Below, in pieces: positions 35,201 through 43,980 of a DNA stretch of 64,000 bases. Within the stretch, counting starts at the first letter, position 1; each line of letters opens with the position of its first letter. The translations under genes and the position numbers were made by a program. The DNA comes from an uncultured Clostridia bacterium (GTDB lineage Bacteria > Bacillota > Clostridia > Christensenellales > Borkfalkiaceae): assembly GCA_947630325.1 (NCBI GenBank), contig CANRHB010000004.1, positions 54,650 to 118,649 of the forward strand, given 5' to 3'. The notes below the pieces were generated by a model. It was given only the letters and a program-made list of their open reading frames with translations. It was not told where the DNA came from and made no database searches.

Positions 35201-37491
35201 AAAGCCTTGTAACTTTGAAAGCCAATCAAACCACGGCAGAAGCCGCCCACACAGCCCTCACTACCCTCGCAAGCGGGTATGTGACCGCCGAGGAGACAGC
35301 GGCTTACAATGCAATCGCAACGACAATTGCCACATGGGAAGGGGAAATCGCCAAAGAAAAGTCAGCTCTCGAAAGCGCGAATATTCCCGAGTTGAAAGAG
35401 GGCGACGATAAAACTGCCGAAGAAGTCATTGTTGCGGTAGACAAAGCCCTTAAAGGCTATGATGAACTTGACGGGTATATCACCTCCGACAGCGACGTTT
35501 CCACATTGCATGATGACATCGCCAAAAAGAAAACCGATGCCGAAACGCAAATTAAAAAGACAGTGGACGCGTTGGAGAGCGCGGCAACGGAGGCTCTTAG
35601 CAAACAAGGCACTGTAAAAGAAAAATACGACGCTCTCCTTGCCGTGAAAGAGAAGCAAGATGTTCTCGGCACTTATGCAAGCAGTCTTTACGGAGAAGAG
35701 CAAAAAACCGCAATCGAAGACGCTCTTGAACAAATCGTCAAAGAAGTTGCCGAAACGCAAGAATATGCGACGTATCTCCATAACGATAATAATAATAATT
35801 CTTACGTTATCATTCGGGAGTTTGTCAACGTTCTCGGAAATGCAATCAAATTCGAAAGTACACCGACTGTCACCGCAAGTGTAAGCGGCAATACGTCGGT
35901 AAATGTCGAAGTGGCATATGACGAGGAAAGAGGCTCCTATGTTGCGACGATCCCCTTTACGAGAACAGACGATTCTGTCGATCTTACCTATCAATGGGAT
36001 AACATAGATGACGAAAAAACAACCGTGAAACTCGGCAAACCTCAAACGAATTTCTGGTTTGCGTTGGGCAGTGTCACCGAAAACAGAGCGTATAAAACAG
36101 ATGGCACGATCGCCAAAAACGAAGAGCCGACGGCGGAGCATGACCTCTACTTCGATCTCTATCCCGACGGCGCATTGGAATTCAAAGACGAAACCGGCGA
36201 GAACAATTACGGCGATAAAAACATCACGGTGAAAGGGGCTCCCATCATTACAAGAGTTCCCGTAAAGGAAGTCGGAACGCTTGCTATGCTCAAACGGTAT
36301 CTCGCTACGCATGATGTGCTCGGTAGCATGACTGTTGTGATTATAGCTTATCAGGCATGGGAAGAAGACGGTGTAACCTATTATTCGAGAACGAACAGTG
36401 CGTCCCTCTCCGACCCCATCGAACTCAACGTTATCGATGACGATAAGTATATTCGGCTTAACGCAGAGTGGTTGAGCCCCAATATACAGGAAGGTGGGCA
36501 ATTTGAGTTGTACACCCCCGGTTATATCCCGCAAATCAACAACCAAATCAACGCATACTCGGGACAGACAAACGTTACCCTCTCGACGGACACAGCGCAA
36601 CGAGAAGGTCAACCGACTTTGGCAGAAGAGGCTATGCAGAAATATTTGCAGGCGCGTATTCGTGCTATCACCGTGGACGAAGAGGGCTCTATCACCGTTC
36701 TTCACGAGGAAGTCGTCGAGATGAAATTTAACGGCACCAAGTTGGATGACTTCATTTCCGCGTGGACGGTCGCATACTTCAAGGAGCACTTGGACGAATA
36801 CAACGGCACCGAAAAATTTGATCCCCAATTTAAGAACGTGCAGTATCAGGTATGTTACGAGCCCAAGAAAGAGGTGGAAGAAAGCCCCAGCCCGCTTTGC
36901 GACATATTCCGCGCTTCCGAATGGAAGGACGTGAAACAGGACAATACGGAAACCTTTACCGTCACCCTCAAAAAGGCAGATGTCACCGCAACGAATGATG
37001 CGATGGGAAAGATCAACAAAGGCATGAATACGTATGTATTCTTTGAGCCAGGCACGATTGGAAGAGGTGAAGTGTTCACCAAATATTACGCCGACCGCGT
37101 CTTACTCGACATCTCCAAGACGGTTGACGGCGGACAGACGATTACGCTCCACATCGCTTTCATTTGCGGCGACGACACGACGCTTACGCTTACCCGTGTA
37201 GATGAAAACGGCAAAAATGAAGCGACATATGCCGATACCAAATATACCGGGACGGACGATCTCGTGGCTAATCGAGGGCAGAACAGTTGGTGCAATGCTT
37301 CTGTTTTGGAAGGCTGGATCAAGAATGCGTTCCAAGAAGAATTGGGAGAGGAAACTTTTTCCATATCGGATACCGGCTGGCACTATAAGACGAAAATCAT
37401 TGTGAGCAAAAAAAGTGCAGAAAACGGTTGGTTCTTCGATGGCGAATGGTCGGCAGAGTTCACATATGACGGCCCTGTTGAAGCTGTATAA
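32206..37491 (+). CDS. Giant surface lipoprotein, paralogue B with tandem Cys-pair repeats
   Basis: 1761 residues. A lipoprotein signal ends GFAAC; a fibronectin-III-like domain (LSWKAVEGAEKYTVKIND) follows. Residues ~125-910 are an array of ~80-residue modules with the pattern GHSYGDPEWAWTGDE ... CENC ... CTTTGTETYTATVEFEEE, each with CxxC and single cysteines; three copies are nearly identical and the rest divergent. The remaining ~850 residues parallel paralogue A: the helical stalk (ATIEKKESLVTLKANQTTAE) and the beta-rich C-terminus (ENRAYKTDGTI, YFDLYPDGALEFKDETG). It thus looks like a copy of paralogue A with a long repeat arm inserted. The start at 32206 has AAGGAGG 6 bases upstream; in-frame ATGs at 32188 and 32200 do not fit. 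Function is probably surface display or glycan capture. Confidence 0.82.
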   Translation: MKGKLWRCLLTVLTAMCICFGFAACDEGQPSEKQPLAAPQDVKIEENILSWKAVEGAEKYTVKINDDETTEVSAATLDLTTVTAKLTEGENTLSVKANETKEKAASPYSQAVKYTYAPPPAVHTHTLSKHDAKDATCTEAGNTLYYECSGCGKFFSDDKGEHEVKEDSWVVAAKGHSYGDPEWAWTGDETNGYTTATATFSCENCTDKQVKTATVTHSTTTPAACETTGTETYTATVEFEEEAYTDTKTATLAATGHSYGDPEWAWTGDETSGYTAATATFSCENCTDEQVKTATVTHATTTPAACTTTGTETYTATVEFEEETYTDTKTATLAATGHSYGDPEWAWTGDETNGYTTATATFSCENCTDEQVKTATVTHATTTPAACTTTGTETYTATVEFEEETYTDTKTATLAATGHSYGAWAITAPSATDKGKAVKTCANCEEGTEGHTLEKELPVLGDENYQKTADTATCTQTGEVTYTITLDGETFSFEVTTPALNHNWATAWTTENGKHWHACTRCGEKNEEAACEYDKPVFTWTGDGTNGYTATAAFTCKTCSDEQTQPATVESEITKDASCTDKGVKTYTAEVAFGDETYSEEKTEDIPATGHSYGDPTWEWTGSDDDGYTSATATFTCEKCSDTQTRNADAVKTEVEEGCVKKDTYTVTVEFEGEHYSDEPKEVTTAGQHTYNSATWAWAPGDDGGYTATLTLKCGVCQETKELPATVTSSTTQEPSCTAFGEETYTATVQFEGQNYTSTKSVPIFPTPHTYGDDPKWDWTGSDTDGYTAKATFTCTECKTQTLEVDATVSEPDIKNATCTEAGSKTYTATVTVEFGDLTYTDKKIDSIDKTEHQLKKVERIEPTLTTEGQEECWQCETCKQYFSDDKGETPIEKPEVLDKLETTGAANAYVKAVEALDTITEESTKEKADAFATAYEAVEEQYEALDENEQAIHKVVEAKSSSDDKKKAYDDAIEAAEALHTAFKNAVDAATATIEKKESLVTLKANQTTAEAAHTALTTLASGYVTAEETAAYNAIATTIATWEGEIAKEKSALESANIPELKEGDDKTAEEVIVAVDKALKGYDELDGYITSDSDVSTLHDDIAKKKTDAETQIKKTVDALESAATEALSKQGTVKEKYDALLAVKEKQDVLGTYASSLYGEEQKTAIEDALEQIVKEVAETQEYATYLHNDNNNNSYVIIREFVNVLGNAIKFESTPTVTASVSGNTSVNVEVAYDEERGSYVATIPFTRTDDSVDLTYQWDNIDDEKTTVKLGKPQTNFWFALGSVTENRAYKTDGTIAKNEEPTAEHDLYFDLYPDGALEFKDETGENNYGDKNITVKGAPIITRVPVKEVGTLAMLKRYLATHDVLGSMTVVIIAYQAWEEDGVTYYSRTNSASLSDPIELNVIDDDKYIRLNAEWLSPNIQEGGQFELYTPGYIPQINNQINAYSGQTNVTLSTDTAQREGQPTLAEEAMQKYLQARIRAITVDEEGSITVLHEEVVEMKFNGTKLDDFISAWTVAYFKEHLDEYNGTEKFDPQFKNVQYQVCYEPKKEVEESPSPLCDIFRASEWKDVKQDNTETFTVTLKKADVTATNDAMGKINKGMNTYVFFEPGTIGRGEVFTKYYADRVLLDISKTVDGGQTITLHIAFICGDDTTLTLTRVDENGKNEATYADTKYTGTDDLVANRGQNSWCNASVLEGWIKNAFQEELGEETFSISDTGWHYKTKIIVSKKSAENGWFFDGEWSAEFTYDGPVEAV
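32728..33456 (+). repeat. Three tandem 243-base repeats
   Basis: Units begin at 32728, 32971 and 33214, each exactly 243 bases (81 codons), nearly identical at the DNA level. A partial fourth unit starts at 33457, and decayed units continue to about 34900. This suggests recent in-frame expansion by recombination or slippage. Confidence 0.92.
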
Positions 37492-37521
37492 CTACCACCA
37501 AGTAACAATGTAACACAGTTT

Positions 37522-37554
37522 CCCGCGCCCGCTTGCGGGCGCGGGATCTTTTTT
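37522..37554 (+). terminator. Strong terminator before the GH81 gene
   Basis: CCCGCGCCCGC pairs with GCGGGCGCGGG around TT, followed by a T-run. It ends the operon or attenuates expression of the GH81 gene, whose ribosome binding site follows directly. Confidence 0.88.
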
Positions 37555-37569
37555 GAAAAAGGAGATATT

Positions 37570-40500
37570 ATGCTCTCGAAAAAACTCTTGGCGCTCCTCA
37601 TGGCGGCGGCGCTTACCGCCTCCTTCGCGCTCTCCGCGTGCGCCCCTTCCTCCAACCCCGTCCCGCCGCCCGTGGTCGGCACCGACCCCACGGACGACCC
37701 CACGGACAACCCGTCGGACGACCCGTCGGACAACCCCTCGGATAACCCCTCGGATAACCCCTCGGAAAATCCGTCGGGACCCGCGGACCCTGCTGACCCG
37801 TTTGCACCCGTCATCACCTGCGGCGACGTCACGATCGCGGCGGGCAAATATTTCAACTATTTTGCGGGCGTCACGGCGAGGGACTATGACGGGAACGACC
37901 TCTCGGAGCGCATAACCGTGGCGGGGGACCTCAACACTTCCCGCGCGGGAGCATATTCGCTCATCTATTCCGTCACCGACGACAAGGGCAGAGTGGGCTC
38001 CCATACCCGCAAAGTCACCGTCACCGAAAACGAGTTTCTCGGCAAAGAGGAGCCCGTGTTCCTCTATACCTCCCAAACCGCCTACAACATCGCCGCAGGG
38101 TGCGAGGGGACTTCTTCCTCCGAAAACGGGGGAGCCGTTGCCGCGCGCGCCCTCGACGGCGACCCTTCCACCCGTTGGGAGAGCGAACACAGCGACCTGC
38201 CGCAAACCGAATATTACCCCGTTGACTTTACCGTCGACCTCGGCGCGGCCCTGCCCATCGAGCGCGTCGTCATCGAGTGGGAAGCGGCCTATGCAACCGA
38301 CTTCGAGATCGCCCTCTCCCGCGACGGCACGGCATACCAAACCGCCAAGCATGTATCGGACTTCTCCTTTTCGGGCGCCCGCGGGACCTTTACCCAAGAC
38401 ATCACCTCAACGGCCCGCTATGTGCGCCTCCGCTGTCTGCGCAGGGCGACAAATTACGGCTATTCGGTGTATGAATTCGAAGTTTACGGCAAGCAGGGGA
38501 CGGTGATCCCCGCCGCCGATTTTCCCATTCTCTATGACGCGAAGAATGCCTCCTCGTCGCAGTGGGAAATTCCGCGCGAGGAGTGGTTTTGCGCAGATCT
38601 GGGCGGAGCAAGATCGGTCGACCGCATGGAACTTTCGTGGAAAGACGGGCTCTCTCCCGCCTCCTATGACGTGGAAATTTCCTCCGACGGGAAAACATAC
38701 GCCCCCGTCTCCCGCGACGGCGACGGGTACTTTTTAAGCGGCAGGGAGCGCGCTTCTGTCACGGCGCGCTATGTGCGCATCAACATGCACAGCCTCCGCT
38801 TTTACATGAACGCCTACCGCGTGACGCAGTGCTTGTTCCGAAGCGGTGGAACACAGCTCAGCGCGACCTTTACCGCTTCTTCCTCCCAAGAGGGGCGTCC
38901 CCCGCAGGACGCGCGCGAAAATTACGGCACGTGGTGGGAGAGCCGCCACACCGACGACCCGCAGACCGTCGACCTCGGGCAGGTGCGGGCAGTGGGGCGC
39001 GTCGACCTCTTCTGGCGGGGCGACGACGGCAGAAAGGGGAAATATTACGACTTGCAGATAAGTTCGGACGGCGTGAATTTCCAAACGGCGTTCCGCGAGG
39101 TCCACGGCGGTCTTCAGCAGCAGAGCGTCTACCTCTTCGAAAACGCGCGGTATCTGCGCATTCTCGACTATCAGAGCCCCGATACGACCCGTTTCATGCT
39201 CGAGGGCGTCGTGGTGCACTCGCAATACCCCAACGAGCAGAAGGGCGATTACGACGTCACCCTCGCCTTCCCCGAGGAGGAGATAATTTATACCGAGAAC
39301 GGCTCCTATCTTACGGGCGGAACGGACTTCCCCACGGCAAAACTCGTGACCTTCCTCGACGACAGTTTGCGCGGAAAACCCGTTCCGAGCAACGATTGGT
39401 GGCAGTCCCTTCTCATCAACGACAAGGGGCACAACATGTTTCTCAACCCGCTTACCGCGAAATTTACGGCGGGCGGCATTTGGATCACCAACCCCGGCGA
39501 CGGCTACTACTCGGGCGACGACCCCGGGAACGGCAGGCAGACGGTCGACGTGGACGTGCACGACATCCGCGTCGGCTATGCGGGCATGAAGCAGGACGCC
39601 ACCGTCCGCGTCGTGGGCTATGACGACTATTCGGTGACCGCTGTCATGTCGGACAGCGACGAAGTGGATAAACTTACCGTCTACCTCGCGCAGGGGGCGA
39701 TCTATGGCTATTTCTTCTATGCAGAACCCGAGCGCGCGACTCTCTCTGCGGAGAACCTTGTCGCCGTCTACGATCTTGCGGGGAAGCCCATTCTCGCCGA
39801 TGGGGAGGAGTTCTCGGGCGACGGGATCGTCGTCTGCGTCCGCACCCACAGCGGCTATGAAAACGGCGTGGAAAAGGGCAACGCCAAGGAGTACGAGGAA
39901 CGCTTTTACGTCGTCAATGCGCCCGCAAATACCCGTTTTTCCCTCAATGAGGGAATGATCAGCGTCGTCATGAAGGAGGGGAACTTCCTCTCCGTCGGCG
40001 CGATGAGTTCCGTTAACACCCTTTCGGCGGCGGAGGCAAAGGAGAACTCCGTCCACGGCGGACCGAACACAGAGGAGGCCGCGCTCTTGCACGAACACGG
40101 CTATGCCTTTGTGCTCGGCACCTACTGCGGCGCCTCCTTCGACGGTGCGAAAAATCTCGTCAACACCGAATACCGCCTGCAGACCGCGCTTTTGAGGAGC
40201 GGCTTTTCGCAGGAGGCCTATTCGGCGTTCATGCCCCATCAATACAAAAAGTCCCAAAACGCCCTCGAAAACAGTTACGCCTACCAAACGGTGCGCGGCG
40301 AAGAGCGGGCGTATGCGGGGAACGTCTATCGGACGCAGGACCGCTTTTACGGCATCGTGCCGCAGTTCACCGAACCGACGGACGGCGGCTACTCGGCGGC
40401 AACGCTCATGGAACAGCTTCTCCTGCTCTATGCGAACGTCGGCGGCGACAAGGATCCCAAGGACAGCAACCTCGTCAGCGGCGATCCCTATTGGCAGGGG

Positions 40501-42432
40501 AAAAATCTCCACCCTATGGCAATGGCGGCTCTCGCCTGCGACCAGCTCGGCGCATACGATCTGCGCGACGGTTTTCTCGATAAAATAGAATACGTCCTTA
40601 CAGATTGGTTCACCTACACACGGGGGAACGAGCCGCAGGACGCCTACTTCTATTACGACAGCGAGTGGGGGACCTTGTACTACAAAAACAGCGAATTCGG
40701 CGCGGGCGTCAACCTCGCCGACCACCACTTTACCTATGGCTACTACACCTTTGCGGCGGGCGTTCTCTCCTCCTTCCGCCCGACGTTCGCCAAAACTTAC
40801 GGCGACATGATCGAGCTCCTCATCCGCGACTATATGAATTGGGAGCGCGACGACGGAGATTTTCCCTTCATGCGCAACTATGATGTGTATGCGGGGCACA
40901 GCTGGGCGGGCGGTTATGCGGACAACGACGGCGGGAACAACCAGGAATCCGCGGGCGAAGCGCTTAACAGTTGGGTGGGGGCGTATCTGTACGCCACCGC
41001 CGTGGGAAACGACGTCATCCGCGAAACGGCGATCTGCGGCTTTACCACCGAACTTAACGCCATCAAGCAGTATTGGTTCAACTATGACGGCGACAGTTTC
41101 GGGTCCTTCTATCCCTACGGCACCCTCGGCCAGCTCTATGGCGCGAGCAATTTCTTCGGCACCTTCTTCAATGGGGAGCCGCTGTATATGTACGGCATCC
41201 ACCTCATCCCCGGGGAGGAATTCCTCACGAGCTATGCCTTGAATGCGTACGAGCGGGAAAAACTCAAAGGAATGCTCGGCGCAATGGAACAGGAACAGGC
41301 GCGTTGGAACTTTTCGGCGGCGGACGCCTCCCACCGCGGCATCTATGCCTGGCAACATATCTTCATTCCCGTCATCGCAAGTTACGACCCCGCGGCCGCC
41401 ATTGAATTCTATGAAAAGACGTTGAAAGAGCAGGGCGGCGTCGGCAACACTTCCGAGCAATTCAACGTCTACTATATCATCCATGCGCTGAACTCAGTGG
41501 GGAGCCGCACAACGGACATCTGGGCAGAGAACGGGGCGTCGGCGACCGTCTATTTGAAGGACGGCGTCTATACCGCGATCTGCTGGAACCCCACATCGGA
41601 GACAGTTGAGTTCCTCTTTGAAAACGAAGAGGGGAGGGTCGGCCGCGTGGTCGTTCCCGCGCAGTCGCTTGTTCAATGCGACCCGACGAAAGAGACGCTC
41701 TCTTTCTCGCGCTATGAGGACGTGTCGCAGTTTGCCCTCGAAAGTGCCTGTAAGCGTTCGGACGCGGAGATGAAGGAGGGCAAACTTGTGTTCGGAAAGC
41801 AAGGCAGTGCAAGCTATCTTCTTGCATTCGGCAGAGAGGTGCAGTACCGCCGCGCAAAAATCGCGGCAACGGGCAGAGTGCGCCTGTTTGTCGATGGCGC
41901 GGAGGTCCCTCTTACCCAAACCGCGGAGGGGTGGGAGAGCGCGCCGCTTTCGCTTACGTTCAAACATACAGTCACACTTTCGGGGGAAAACGTCACGGTC
42001 GAAAGGTTCGTCATCGAAGAGGTCCCCCTCGTGCGGTTGAACGCAAAGTTGACGGCGTCCGCCTCGTCCGAAGAAAACGGCACGAATACGGCGGGAAAGG
42101 CGGTAGACGGCGACCTCTCTACCCGTTGGGAATCTGCGCAGGGGAAGGACGGAGAGTGGCTGCAACTCGAACTTGCCGACCCCGTAACGATCTATCAGAT
42201 GAAGATCTTCTGGGAGGCGGCCTCGGCCAAGGAATACAAGGTGTACTTCTCGGAGACGGGGAAGGAGGGAGATTGGGTGGAAGTCTATCACGGCAATTCC
42301 TCGCAAGGAGCCCGCACAGACGCCGTCGATCCCGCCGTCATCATGCAGACGAAATACATCAAGATCGTCGGCCTCTCCCGCACCACAAATTACGGTTATT
42401 CGATTTTCGAGATCGAACTATACGGAATTTAA
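37570..42432 (+). CDS. GH81 endo-beta-1,3-glucanase, multi-domain lipoprotein with F5/8C modules
   Basis: 1620 residues. The lipoprotein signal ends ALSAC, followed by a Pro/Ser/Asp linker (DNPSDNPSDNPS). Then come an Ig-like domain (~75-155), an F5/8C (CBM32-type) module (~170-315), two more discoidin-like pieces (~320-580), and the GH81 domain (~600-1320) with PVPSNDWWQSLL, the catalytic-region DHHFTYGYY (D1051) and GHSWAGGYADNDGGNNQESAGEA (E1126 and E1130). A small beta domain and a C-terminal F5/8C module (~1485-1620) close the protein. GH81 enzymes invert and cut long beta-1,3-glucans such as laminarin, curdlan or fungal wall glucan. Surface-tethered, it would cooperate with the GH16 enzyme and feed the transporter. 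No promoter is clear between the upstream terminator and the start. Confidence 0.93.
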   Translation: MLSKKLLALLMAAALTASFALSACAPSSNPVPPPVVGTDPTDDPTDNPSDDPSDNPSDNPSDNPSENPSGPADPADPFAPVITCGDVTIAAGKYFNYFAGVTARDYDGNDLSERITVAGDLNTSRAGAYSLIYSVTDDKGRVGSHTRKVTVTENEFLGKEEPVFLYTSQTAYNIAAGCEGTSSSENGGAVAARALDGDPSTRWESEHSDLPQTEYYPVDFTVDLGAALPIERVVIEWEAAYATDFEIALSRDGTAYQTAKHVSDFSFSGARGTFTQDITSTARYVRLRCLRRATNYGYSVYEFEVYGKQGTVIPAADFPILYDAKNASSSQWEIPREEWFCADLGGARSVDRMELSWKDGLSPASYDVEISSDGKTYAPVSRDGDGYFLSGRERASVTARYVRINMHSLRFYMNAYRVTQCLFRSGGTQLSATFTASSSQEGRPPQDARENYGTWWESRHTDDPQTVDLGQVRAVGRVDLFWRGDDGRKGKYYDLQISSDGVNFQTAFREVHGGLQQQSVYLFENARYLRILDYQSPDTTRFMLEGVVVHSQYPNEQKGDYDVTLAFPEEEIIYTENGSYLTGGTDFPTAKLVTFLDDSLRGKPVPSNDWWQSLLINDKGHNMFLNPLTAKFTAGGIWITNPGDGYYSGDDPGNGRQTVDVDVHDIRVGYAGMKQDATVRVVGYDDYSVTAVMSDSDEVDKLTVYLAQGAIYGYFFYAEPERATLSAENLVAVYDLAGKPILADGEEFSGDGIVVCVRTHSGYENGVEKGNAKEYEERFYVVNAPANTRFSLNEGMISVVMKEGNFLSVGAMSSVNTLSAAEAKENSVHGGPNTEEAALLHEHGYAFVLGTYCGASFDGAKNLVNTEYRLQTALLRSGFSQEAYSAFMPHQYKKSQNALENSYAYQTVRGEERAYAGNVYRTQDRFYGIVPQFTEPTDGGYSAATLMEQLLLLYANVGGDKDPKDSNLVSGDPYWQGKNLHPMAMAALACDQLGAYDLRDGFLDKIEYVLTDWFTYTRGNEPQDAYFYYDSEWGTLYYKNSEFGAGVNLADHHFTYGYYTFAAGVLSSFRPTFAKTYGDMIELLIRDYMNWERDDGDFPFMRNYDVYAGHSWAGGYADNDGGNNQESAGEALNSWVGAYLYATAVGNDVIRETAICGFTTELNAIKQYWFNYDGDSFGSFYPYGTLGQLYGASNFFGTFFNGEPLYMYGIHLIPGEEFLTSYALNAYEREKLKGMLGAMEQEQARWNFSAADASHRGIYAWQHIFIPVIASYDPAAAIEFYEKTLKEQGGVGNTSEQFNVYYIIHALNSVGSRTTDIWAENGASATVYLKDGVYTAICWNPTSETVEFLFENEEGRVGRVVVPAQSLVQCDPTKETLSFSRYEDVSQFALESACKRSDAEMKEGKLVFGKQGSASYLLAFGREVQYRRAKIAATGRVRLFVDGAEVPLTQTAEGWESAPLSLTFKHTVTLSGENVTVERFVIEEVPLVRLNAKLTASASSEENGTNTAGKAVDGDLSTRWESAQGKDGEWLQLELADPVTIYQMKIFWEAASAKEYKVYFSETGKEGDWVEVYHGNSSQGARTDAVDPAVIMQTKYIKIVGLSRTTNYGYSIFEIELYGI

Positions 42433-42632
42433 CGCATAACTGCAAAAACCTCCGAGTTTAATATTGTACTTTTATTTGCTTGTTGACCATCAAAGACCAT
42501 TTTATATTCGTTTTATTATCGCCTTGTCTTTACCAAGATAGTTTATGCGCTAATCCTTTTTTATTTTGATATAAGGAATTTTTTCAGAGTTGTTTTCACA
42601 TGCGTAAATTTAATAAAACTTACAGAAAAGGC

Positions 42633-42661
42633 TTGAAAAATTTAACGAATTGTGCTATACT
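42633..42661 (+). promoter_or_regulatory. Promoter of the FRG/RiPP operon
   Basis: TTGAAA (42633-42638), 17 bases, TATACT (42656-42661), inside a 293-base AT-rich gap that starts abruptly after the GH81 stop. No terminator is seen for GH81. Confidence 0.72.
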
Positions 42662-42725
42662 TTCTGCAGTTAGTTTTTTATGAGCAGTTGTTTCTTTATG
42701 ATAGGCTAAAGTAAGGAAGCCAAAT

Positions 42726-43967
42726 ATGATTAAACAAAAGACGAACAAAATTGAAATAAAGAACGTTGTTGATTACATTCGCGCCATTATAGCTTTGACG
42801 AGTGATGAGAAACAAAAATTTATCTTTAGAGGGCAACCTTCAACAAAATACGAAGTCAGCAGTGGAGCCTATAGAATAATAAGCGAAGCAAAAAATTGCA
42901 GAGAAGTAAAAGCTGAGGAGATTAAACGATATCACCAACTGCTCTTGCAGATGGTACATAAAATCAACTGCGATGAGGAAAGGCAACTCTCTTCTTCTCC
43001 GTTTGAATTATTGGCAGTCTTGCAGCATGGCGGAGCAAAGACCGGCTTGATTGATTTTTCTTATAATCCGTTGGTTGCATTGTTTTTCGCATGTCTGAAA
43101 GATGATAAAAGCGAAAATGACGACGGAGTTGTATATTATGTGAAGAAATCGAAATTTGCAATTATCAATAATGATTGTACCATTGAAAATATATTTGCAC
43201 ATGATGACGAATGGTATAATTACATATTGGATCCCGTGGCATTTAACACGAGAATTTTATCACAACAAGGTTGTTTTATCATTCCCAATATTGGTAGAAT
43301 TGATGAAATGCTGGTAGATAAATTTATCGTTCCCAACCGATTCAAGTCGAAAATTTTGAACACTTTAGAGGACCTTGGAATTTCGAGAAAAGAGCTTTTT
43401 AAGGATTTTTATGGTTTTTGCGGTTGGGGAGCAAACCTCATCGTAGATTCTTTTTCAATCAACGATGTCATTATGCGATTACAGTCGGCAATGACGTATA
43501 TTTTTATAAATGAATTGGATAATGCTGAATCTGAGATACAACAAGCCGAAAAGTTGTTGCCGTCGATTATAAATGATAATCAGGTTATTGTGAGATGGTT
43601 ATATCGATTGAAAGGTGATCTTGCTGTCGAAAGAGGGAAAACAGAGCAAGCGGTTGAGAATTATGAATTATCTATCGAGAGGGATGACAAGGACCGAATC
43701 ATTCCAAGCGCAGATAACTTTGGCCGTTGCATAGATGTTATTGAAGCGGCAGAAAAATTAAGGAAAGGCGAGCGCAGAGAGGAGATATTGCTCAAGCAAG
43801 AAGAATATGCCCGAATTATTTTAGATTTCGAAAGGCAGCAGGAAAACGATAAGCTTTCAACGTTATTGAGTGCACCAAAAGAATCTAAGGCCCGGAATGA
43901 ACTGTTGAGTGATATATATCGCTTGAAATTGTATGAAAAAGCAAAATCAGTAATTGATAATAAATAA
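42726..43967 (+). CDS. FRG-domain protein
   Basis: 413 residues. The N-terminal part shows the FRG domain: FIFRGQPS at 32-39 and LQHGGAKTGLIDFSYNPLVALFFA around 99-122, where many homologues read QHYGxPTRLLDWTxxPLVALxFA. FRG domains occur in phage-defence and conflict loci and in predicted toxins; the biochemical activity is not established to my knowledge. The C-terminal half is helical with TPR-like spacing (NELDNAESEIQQAEKLL, ERGKTEQAVENYELSIE). It is the first gene behind the operon promoter, and the candidate RiPP precursor starts 13 bases after its stop, so it is co-transcribed with the peptide pathway. Base composition is AT-rich, unlike the 42 kb to its left. Confidence 0.8.
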   Translation: MIKQKTNKIEIKNVVDYIRAIIALTSDEKQKFIFRGQPSTKYEVSSGAYRIISEAKNCREVKAEEIKRYHQLLLQMVHKINCDEERQLSSSPFELLAVLQHGGAKTGLIDFSYNPLVALFFACLKDDKSENDDGVVYYVKKSKFAIINNDCTIENIFAHDDEWYNYILDPVAFNTRILSQQGCFIIPNIGRIDEMLVDKFIVPNRFKSKILNTLEDLGISRKELFKDFYGFCGWGANLIVDSFSINDVIMRLQSAMTYIFINELDNAESEIQQAEKLLPSIINDNQVIVRWLYRLKGDLAVERGKTEQAVENYELSIERDDKDRIIPSADNFGRCIDVIEAAEKLRKGERREEILLKQEEYARIILDFERQQENDKLSTLLSAPKESKARNELLSDIYRLKLYEKAKSVIDNK

Positions 43968-43980
43968 AGGAGAATAAATC

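Noticed and set aside
38734-41484. 916-residue minus-strand ORF over the GH81 gene
   Set aside because: The plus frame has all GH81 motifs; the minus ORF is an open shadow.
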